In this document: positions 61,840-64,000 of the stretch, one piece after another
How the letters are laid out: every line of letters begins with the position of its first letter
Numbering within the stretch: the stretch's first letter is position 1
Origin: Acidobacteriota bacterium
GTDB taxonomy: Bacteria; Acidobacteriota; Terriglobia; Acidiferrales; UBA7541
DNA length: 64,000 bases
Direction of reading: 5' to 3'
Assembly: GCA_003167215.1 (NCBI GenBank)
Contig: PMTV01000047.1
Coordinates: forward strand, 62,001 to 126,000
The notes under the pieces: model-generated
The model's input: only the letters and a program-made list of their open reading frames with translations
Databases searched by the model: none
What the model was told of the DNA's origin: nothing
Translations under genes and position numbers: made by a program

Positions 61840-62721
61840 ATGAAACAACATCTCACTACCGCGCAGCTTACCGAGACGGAACTCGGCGAGATTCGCACAT
61901 TGGTTGAGCAGCGTTCCGCGATTTTGCTGGATTCTTCTCGCGAGCGCTTCTTTTCATCCCGGCTGCGCGAATATCTCGGCGATAAACATATTGAGAGCGG
62001 AACAGAGCTGCTGCAGATCGTACGCGGTTCCGTCGTTGAATACGAAGCGCTGCTGGAACAGCTGCTGACGCAGGAGACTTCTTTCTTTCGCTATCCGGCG
62101 GTGTTTGAAGCGCTGAGGAAAAAGATTCTGCCCGAGGTGCAGGAGCGGAAATTCTGGCAGGACCCGCGGGCGCTTCGCATATGGAGCGCGGGATGTTCGA
62201 CGGGTGAAGAACCCTGTTCGATAGCGATGACGCTGAGCGACACGCTGCAATTTGCGGAGGCGTGGCAGATTGAAATCCTAGCCACCGATATCAGCCGCCG
62301 TGCGTTGTCCCACGCCGAACGCGGAATTTACGGCAAGCGCAGCTTGCAGGATGTTTCGCCGGCACAGCTGGAAGCGCATTTTTTGGCAACGAAACATGGA
62401 TATCAAGTGAGACCGCGAATTCGAAAGATGATCTCGTTCGTGCAGATGAATCTCGTCGAGCCGCTGTACTTCGGCAAGTTCGACTGCATTTTTTGCATGA
62501 ACGTGCTGATGTACTTTTCGGAAAAAAGGCGGCTCGCGATCCTGCGCCGCTTTTATGACGCGCTGGAGCCCGGCGGATATTTTCTGCTGGGCCACTCGGA
62601 AACGCTTTCGAATGTTTCGCTGAATTTGGAATCCATCAGGCTTGGTGATTGCTTGATTTATCGCAAGCCCGTATCTGCCGAGGCGCCACGGACGCTGGCC
62701 TTCGCGGAGGAACGGCCGTGA
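61840..62721 (+). CDS. CheR-type methyltransferase (second copy)
   Basis: 293 residues from the chosen ATG (a GTG three codons upstream is possible). N-terminal helical region, then SAM-binding domain with IWSAGCSTGEEPCSIAMTL, IEILATDISRRALSHAERGIYGKRS and FDCIFCMNVLMYFSEKRRLAILRRF. It methylates the MCP of cluster 2. Its stop overlaps the GTG start of the following CheA gene by 4 bp. Confidence 0.93.
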   Translation: MKQHLTTAQLTETELGEIRTLVEQRSAILLDSSRERFFSSRLREYLGDKHIESGTELLQIVRGSVVEYEALLEQLLTQETSFFRYPAVFEALRKKILPEVQERKFWQDPRALRIWSAGCSTGEEPCSIAMTLSDTLQFAEAWQIEILATDISRRALSHAERGIYGKRSLQDVSPAQLEAHFLATKHGYQVRPRIRKMISFVQMNLVEPLYFGKFDCIFCMNVLMYFSEKRRLAILRRFYDALEPGGYFLLGHSETLSNVSLNLESIRLGDCLIYRKPVSAEAPRTLAFAEERP

Positions 62722-64000
62722 ACGTGCCAAACCAAGAATCGGTGGAATTGTTCCTCCAGGAGGCTTCCGAGAACCTCCAGTTTCTGCGGGAGTACTCCGG
62801 CATGCTGCAGGAGCCGCAAACTAAACCTGAAGATCTCGAGAAACTTTACATCGCTTCGCACACACTCGCGGGAACTTCCGCGAGCTACGGATTTCCTCAA
62901 TTTTCGGAAGTATCCGCAAAGATGGCGCACATTTTCCATTACGCCATGAACGCCACGTTAACCGCGGACATGCACGGGCCTCTCACTGAATTCATTTCAG
63001 ACGCAATTTCGGTGCTCGAATTCGATTTGCTGCAAATCAGTTCGAGTGGCGCCGAAACAATGGAGGATCTCGCCGCCTTCAAGCAGCGCTATTCGTTCGC
63101 ATTTCCCGCCGAACCGTCCGAGTCCAAGCAATACTCCGATGACGAATACGGTGGCGCAACAGCTGGCGGTGATCCCGGTGACGGGCAGTCCGTGCCCGCA
63201 GTCTTTCCATCGCCTTCCTATGCCGACAAGCTGCCGGCCGACGGGGAAGTGCCTGACGAGGTTCTCGAATTTTTCATTCCCGAGGCTGAAGAGCACTTGC
63301 AGGCGGTGACGGAATGCCTGCTCGCGCTCGAAGCGAACCCGAAGGCCGAAGACATTCACCGGTTATTCCGTTCGATGCACACGGTAAAGGGCTCGGCCGC
63401 TCAAGTCGGACTTCACCGCCTTTCCGCCGTGGCGCATCGAGTGGAGGATTTAATCGGCGAGTTGCGAGATGGAGCGCTGCAACCCAACGCCAGCATCATC
63501 GATATTTGTCTCGAGTCCGTCGATGTGCTGAAAAAGTTTCTGCACCGGCAATGGTCGAGCGATACAGAGATGCGCGCTGCGGTCGATATGCTTCTCGCGA
63601 GAATTGAGGACCTGGCACCTGAAGGCGCGCCCGACGCGAAGGCCGAGACCACTCACGGCGCTGCGGCAGCACCGGAATCAAGGGAGGAGCCGACAGTTGA
63701 AGGGCAGGCGGCTGCTCCGAGTTCCGCCGCTGCGCAGGTATTGCCCCATGCGAAGTCCGTGCGCATTTCGCTCGAGCGCCTTGACCGTATGATGAACGCG
63801 GTCGGAGAGCTGGTCATAAACCGAACGCGCATGCTGGGACGCCTGTCCGAACTCGCGAAACTGGTGGAGATCCTAAATTTTTCGAAGAGACGCCTTTCGG
63901 GAAAAGTCGGCGATTTTCAGGAAAAGCATGAATTCAGCCGCATTGGAGGAATTCGGAACTTTGGCGTCCATGCGCCGCAGATGGACACGTTCCGCGGCAC
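62718..64000 (+). CDS. CheA/ChpA-like kinase, N-terminal part (runs off window)
   Basis: The gene starts at a GTG with GGAGGAACG upstream and overlaps the cheR stop by 4 bp. About 427 residues are present, open to the window end. Two Hpt-type domains appear: a divergent first (ASHTLAGTSASYGF, about 48-61) and a second typical one (FRSMHTVKGSAAQVGLHRL, about 216-234). An Ala/Pro/Glu-rich linker is followed by the dimerisation helix SVRISLERLDRMMNAVGELVINRTRM. Multiple Hpts before the kinase core are characteristic of ChpA/PilL-type chemosensory kinases. ATPase, CheW-like and possible receiver domains would lie beyond the window. Confidence 0.9.
   Translation, partial: MNVPNQESVELFLQEASENLQFLREYSGMLQEPQTKPEDLEKLYIASHTLAGTSASYGFPQFSEVSAKMAHIFHYAMNATLTADMHGPLTEFISDAISVLEFDLLQISSSGAETMEDLAAFKQRYSFAFPAEPSESKQYSDDEYGGATAGGDPGDGQSVPAVFPSPSYADKLPADGEVPDEVLEFFIPEAEEHLQAVTECLLALEANPKAEDIHRLFRSMHTVKGSAAQVGLHRLSAVAHRVEDLIGELRDGALQPNASIIDICLESVDVLKKFLHRQWSSDTEMRAAVDMLLARIEDLAPEGAPDAKAETTHGAAAAPESREEPTVEGQAAAPSSAAAQVLPHAKSVRISLERLDRMMNAVGELVINRTRMLGRLSELAKLVEILNFSKRRLSGKVGDFQEKHEFSRIGGIRNFGVHAPQMDTFRG

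Overview
The window is a gene-dense stretch of a GC-rich bacterial chromosome. There are no rRNA or tRNA genes and no IS transposases. The gene mix (a caa3-type oxidase operon, PQQ synthesis, several secreted peptidases, two chemosensory clusters, many two-component and PilZ proteins) suggests a soil bacterium, most likely an acidobacterium. That placement is inferred from gene content and was not tested by any search.

Layout. 1-4.1 kb: respiratory operon, with the end of an SCO copper chaperone followed by coxB-coxA-coxC-coxD. CoxA carries the YS-type (A2) proton-channel signature. 4.1-11.2 kb, minus strand: ACP and FabF; a membrane-anchored cytochrome c; an aminotransferase followed by an M28 peptidase and a P1 (DmpA-like) peptidase. 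11.3-16.8 kb: a probable polyphosphate module with PPK2, two overlapping thymidylate-kinase-like proteins, Ppx/GppA-HD, SixA and a CHAD protein. 17-23 kb: FdhD, an HD-GYP response regulator, urate oxidase, a secreted proteasome-like Ntn hydrolase, guanine deaminase and a MATE exporter. 23.1-24.8 kb: an S53 peptidase. 25.2-28.7 kb: an IetAS-like AAA ATPase plus subtilisin pair (a predicted phage-defence or plasmid-maintenance system). It is followed by a gene-poor stretch holding a strong promoter, a long terminator-like hairpin and a degenerate tandem repeat. 29.4-36.1 kb: a Tat-exported DJ-1/PfpI-YHS protein, heptosyltransferase, 2OG oxygenase, pterin dehydratase, a class IV aminotransferase and two FecR-like twins. 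36.3-43 kb: a secreted TldD/TldE-like pair converging on a complete pqqABCDE operon, including the 25-residue PqqA. 43.2-51.8 kb: a PilZ protein and chemosensory cluster 1 (mcp-cheW-cheR-cheA-cheB-cheY-cheX). 52.1-56.3 kb: a TonB-like protein, then a histidine kinase - receiver - NtrC-type regulator operon. 56.5-64 kb: chemosensory cluster 2, of Pil-Chp-like composition, ending in a CheA that runs off the window.

Most interesting points. (1) An exported protein whose Thr31, Asp47, Lys63 and Gly77 reproduce the spacing of proteasome residues T1, D17, K33 and G47, with a Gly-Thr junction where proteasome propeptides are cut. (2) A 17-bp operator with identical 7-bp arms found both upstream of the kinase/NtrC operon and between that operon and chemosensory cluster 2, which suggests a small regulon. 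(3) The polyphosphate module with paired TMPK-like proteins, one having Arg in place of the P-loop Lys. (4) The exported TldD/TldE-like pair beside pqq genes that lack an evident PqqF. (5) The IetAS-like pair with its unexplained downstream RNA and repeat region.
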